Part shown: piece after piece, positions 62,013 through 64,000 of the stretch
How positions within the stretch are numbered: position 1 is the first letter of the stretch
Layout of the letters: the number at the start of each line of letters is the position of its first letter
From: Fusibacter bizertensis
GTDB taxonomy: Bacteria; Bacillota; Clostridia; Peptostreptococcales; Acidaminobacteraceae
Direction of reading: 5' to 3'
Assembly: GCF_029914245.1 (NCBI RefSeq)
Contig: NZ_JARYZI010000001.1
Coordinates: 310,001-374,000 of the forward strand
DNA length: 64,000 bases
Notes under the pieces: generated by a model
Told to the model about the DNA's origin: nothing
What the model saw: the letters and a program-made list of their open reading frames with translations, nothing else
Database searches by the model: none
Program-made: the position numbers and the translations under genes

Positions 62013-62342
62013 TTATTTTCTTTTGTTTTTTTCAATCACAATCGTTGATGCAATTGCATAGATGATCAGAAGAATCATCAGTCCAAACATAATCGTATAG
62101 ATCCATCCACTACGGAAAATCATTCCTAGTGCTACTAACAGAAATACGATCCCCACCGTAAAAAATACAACAGCTGATTGTCGATAATGCGGTTTCTTAT
62201 CCATATTTTTACGCTCTTCTTTAGAAGCGTAGATATAGGCATTGTTAAGTAGTATACCTTTTTCTTTATACTGAAAGTAACTCGCTACAAAAGATAAAAT
62301 TGATAATATAACAACGATAATTAGAGTAGCATTTTCAATCAT
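62013..62342 (-). CDS. DUF3784 membrane protein
   Basis: 109 residues from ATG 62342, preceded by GGGAGGATCC. The first membrane segment, then the hallmark YKEKGILLNNAYIYASKEER and KKPHYRQSAVVF, then two more segments match DUF3784. The family has no known function. The longer frame to 62408 overlaps the next gene and has no site. Confidence 0.82.
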   Translation of the reverse strand: MIENATLIIVVILSILSFVASYFQYKEKGILLNNAYIYASKEERKNMDKKPHYRQSAVVFFTVGIVFLLVALGMIFRSGWIYTIMFGLMILLIIYAIASTIVIEKNKRK

Positions 62343-62388
62343 AAGATGGATCCTCCCTATTAATATTTGATTAAAATTCTTATACGTC

Positions 62389-63828
62389 CTAATAAAGCCC
62401 CTTTGCAACCAGCACCAGTAAGATCCCCAGCGCCAAATAACGCATCCATGATAAAGATAATCGAACCCTCCGGTTTGAATTAGACTTACTTTGGAGCATC
62501 TTTATGATTTCTTTGTGTAATACAAGCTTTTTAACATTTGACATGTCGATACTAACTTGTCCAAATCCTTGCTCTATCTTAATACGCTCTTTATCATTTA
62601 GAATAAAAGCATATGTGCCCCCTGGCGCTTCTTCTTCACGTTGAAATTCAATTTCAGTACTTTTCATGTATTCGTAAATGTGTGTAATCACTTCAGGGTA
62701 ACTATAGTTGAGACAAATATAATTGTATTTTTGCCTTATAGTTATCACAATGACTGCAATTATGAATATAGAATAGCTTGGAAAAGTTAATTTGAGATCA
62801 AAAACAAATTCACCTCTTGGATTAATAGTCATCCCTAGCATAAGAACTAAATACAACAGACATAGAGGTATCACTTCCCAAAATGTTGTAAAGACACGTC
62901 TTTTTCCTAAAAACAAATATATTGCTACCAAAATATATAATATTCCAATTAGCATCACAAAATACCGAGACAGATCATAAGGTGTCTTTAACACATCAAA
63001 GGGCACCTTTACCCATTTACCCAATGAGTCCATATAGTAATAACCACTTGGATTGGCTTCGTTTTTCAGCTTTCTAACAAATTGATCATAATATGAATTA
63101 TATTCCCCTTCTTCAATAGTCACTTCAACAGGGTAAAAGTATATAGATTTAAGATTGACGCCATCAAAGGCAGATTCTCCAATAAATTTGATACTTTGAG
63201 GAATTACTATTGTCTTTTGTTTATCGTCACCAAAACTTTGAAAAGCGTCTTTCCCAATAGATTCAAGACCGTTTCCAAAATCAACTTGCTCTACTTCATT
63301 TAGTCCCCAAAATGCTCTTTCTCCAATTTGCTTTAGACTATCCGGTAAAATTACTGACTTCAGAGCATCTGCATTCATAAATGCATCATCCCCAATTGAC
63401 TCAAGCTTGTTACTGAAATTTATAGATTCAAGTGATTCACATCCCTGAAAAGCAGCTTTTCCTATCTCAATTACTTGGTCATACATGACTACTTTTTCTA
63501 GGTTTTTACAGCCATAAAAAGCATATGGTTCAATAGAAGTTATGTATTTGGAAAGTACAATTTGAGTTAAATCCAAGTCGTAGTTAAAAGCGTTAATACT
63601 GATTTTCTCGACATTAACACCTTGAATTTGATCTGGAACAATTAAGTTAGTTATCAAATCCTTTTCGCCTTTGACACCTCTAGGATAAAATTTATCAATT
63701 GCTCCAGTTGTGGCATTAAAATCAAAATAGTCATCAGAGGCAATTTCTGATGGTCTTGAACATGCACTTAGGATAAGCATTAGCATTAGTCCTAATAGGA
63801 CACTCAATATGATTTTGTAATTTCTCAT
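62389..63828 (-). CDS. BspA-type leucine-rich-repeat lipoprotein with C-terminal membrane domain
   Basis: 479 residues from ATG 63828 (AAGGAGTAATC). The signal peptide ends in lipobox ILSAC. Residues 60-230 hold BspA-like repeats (ITSIEPYAFYGCKNLEKVVM; IGKAAFQGCESLESINFSN; IGERAFWGLNEVEQVDFGN). After these come three membrane segments (about 290-370), a soluble PH-like part, and a last membrane span at the C-terminus. A lipid anchor plus several membrane spans in one chain is unusual; it suggests an outside-binding, inside-signalling protein. Confidence 0.82.
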   Translation of the reverse strand: MRNYKIILSVLLGLMLMLILSACSRPSEIASDDYFDFNATTGAIDKFYPRGVKGEKDLITNLIVPDQIQGVNVEKISINAFNYDLDLTQIVLSKYITSIEPYAFYGCKNLEKVVMYDQVIEIGKAAFQGCESLESINFSNKLESIGDDAFMNADALKSVILPDSLKQIGERAFWGLNEVEQVDFGNGLESIGKDAFQSFGDDKQKTIVIPQSIKFIGESAFDGVNLKSIYFYPVEVTIEEGEYNSYYDQFVRKLKNEANPSGYYYMDSLGKWVKVPFDVLKTPYDLSRYFVMLIGILYILVAIYLFLGKRRVFTTFWEVIPLCLLYLVLMLGMTINPRGEFVFDLKLTFPSYSIFIIAVIVITIRQKYNYICLNYSYPEVITHIYEYMKSTEIEFQREEEAPGGTYAFILNDKERIKIEQGFGQVSIDMSNVKKLVLHKEIIKMLQSKSNSNRRVRLSLSWMRYLALGILLVLVAKGLY

Positions 63829-63859
63829 GATTACTCCTTCAAAAGCCTTGGAAAACAAA

Positions 63860-64000
63860 TTATAGGTGATATTCTAATTGTCTATCATTAGGGTCTTTAT
63901 CATATAACTCCTGATCTATCTCACTTGCACCAACACATCCAATCATTTTATAAAATGCAATTGTATCTTCAGAAGAGCCTGCGCATAAATACAACTTTTC
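63860..64000 (-). CDS. GNAT-type acetyltransferase, C-terminal 46 residues, partial
   Basis: The frame is open to the window end and reads KLYLCAGSSEDTIAFYKMIG then DKDPNDRQLEYHL. The FYKMIGC block after a small-residue turn is the usual GNAT C-terminal helix-strand. The start and acetyl-CoA loop lie outside. Confidence 0.65.
   Translation of the reverse strand, partial: EKLYLCAGSSEDTIAFYKMIGCVGASEIDQELYDKDPNDRQLEYHL

Noticed and set aside
36017-64000. Chromosomal integron cassette array
   Set aside because: No integrase and no attC-like paired inverted repeats between genes; several genes overlap by four bases, which cassettes do not.
1-64000. Mollicute origin with UGA as tryptophan
   Set aside because: TGA acts as a normal stop, tryptophan is encoded by TGG in clear enzymes, and cell-wall-type SLH and sigma-54 genes are present.
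1-64000. CRISPR arrays, tRNA or rRNA genes and insertion sequences
   Set aside because: No regularly spaced repeats, cloverleaf-like sequences, rRNA segments or transposase-like proteins were found on reading.

Overview
The window is AT-rich DNA using the standard code, with strong GGAGG-type ribosome binding sites, lipoprotein signal peptides and an S-layer-homology protein. Together with a sigma-54 enhancer-binding regulator, YesM/YesN-type two-component genes, ABC sugar importers and a ROK-type xylose repressor, this points to a Gram-positive anaerobe of the Bacillota, most likely class Clostridia. The class is inferred from gene content. No rRNA, tRNA, CRISPR array or insertion sequence was seen.

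1-9.4 kb: the end of a Sel1-repeat gene and two small genes precede a catabolic module on the minus strand. It encodes a beta-keto acid cleavage enzyme, a 3-hydroxyacyl dehydrogenase and an AtoE-type short-chain acid transporter. A textbook sigma-54 promoter (5405-5419) precedes it, with two matching palindromes upstream, and the enhancer-binding activator gene lies directly upstream. The activator sits behind a TetR gene and a membrane protein gene whose promoter carries a near-perfect TetR-type operator, so a two-step regulatory cascade is plausible. A secreted ferritin-like DUF2202 protein follows on the plus strand.

9.4-36 kb: a glycan-use region. The first unit is a YesM/YesN pair, a sugar-binding lipoprotein, two permeases and a GH36 alpha-galactosidase. 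The second is a GH3 beta-xylosidase, a binding protein, two permeases and xylA-xylR-xylB. Between and beyond them lie galM, a LacI regulator with three matching operators, a ROK kinase next to a GH1 enzyme carrying the 6-phosphoglycosidase signature, a PucR/CdaR-like regulator, and one MsmK-type ATPase that probably powers both importers.

36-46.5 kb: small regulatory and metabolic units (GNAT enzymes, PadR-DUF2812, a DUF89-amidase cluster flanked by two tiny membrane proteins, VanW), then surface or secreted proteins (an SLH protein, a lipoprotein, and an FG-GAP-like lipoprotein broken at a run of nine G).

46.5-64 kb: a chemotaxis receptor gene whose promoter has the 19-bp spacer and dyad typical of MerR control. 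After it comes a long run of mostly minus-strand, short, loosely related genes: several GNATs, VOC, SnoaL-like, EFR1 ferredoxin, MBL-fold, phosphoglycerate mutase, adenosine deaminase, a truncated S51 peptidase, DUF3784 and a BspA-type leucine-rich-repeat lipoprotein. This end looks like an accessory region.
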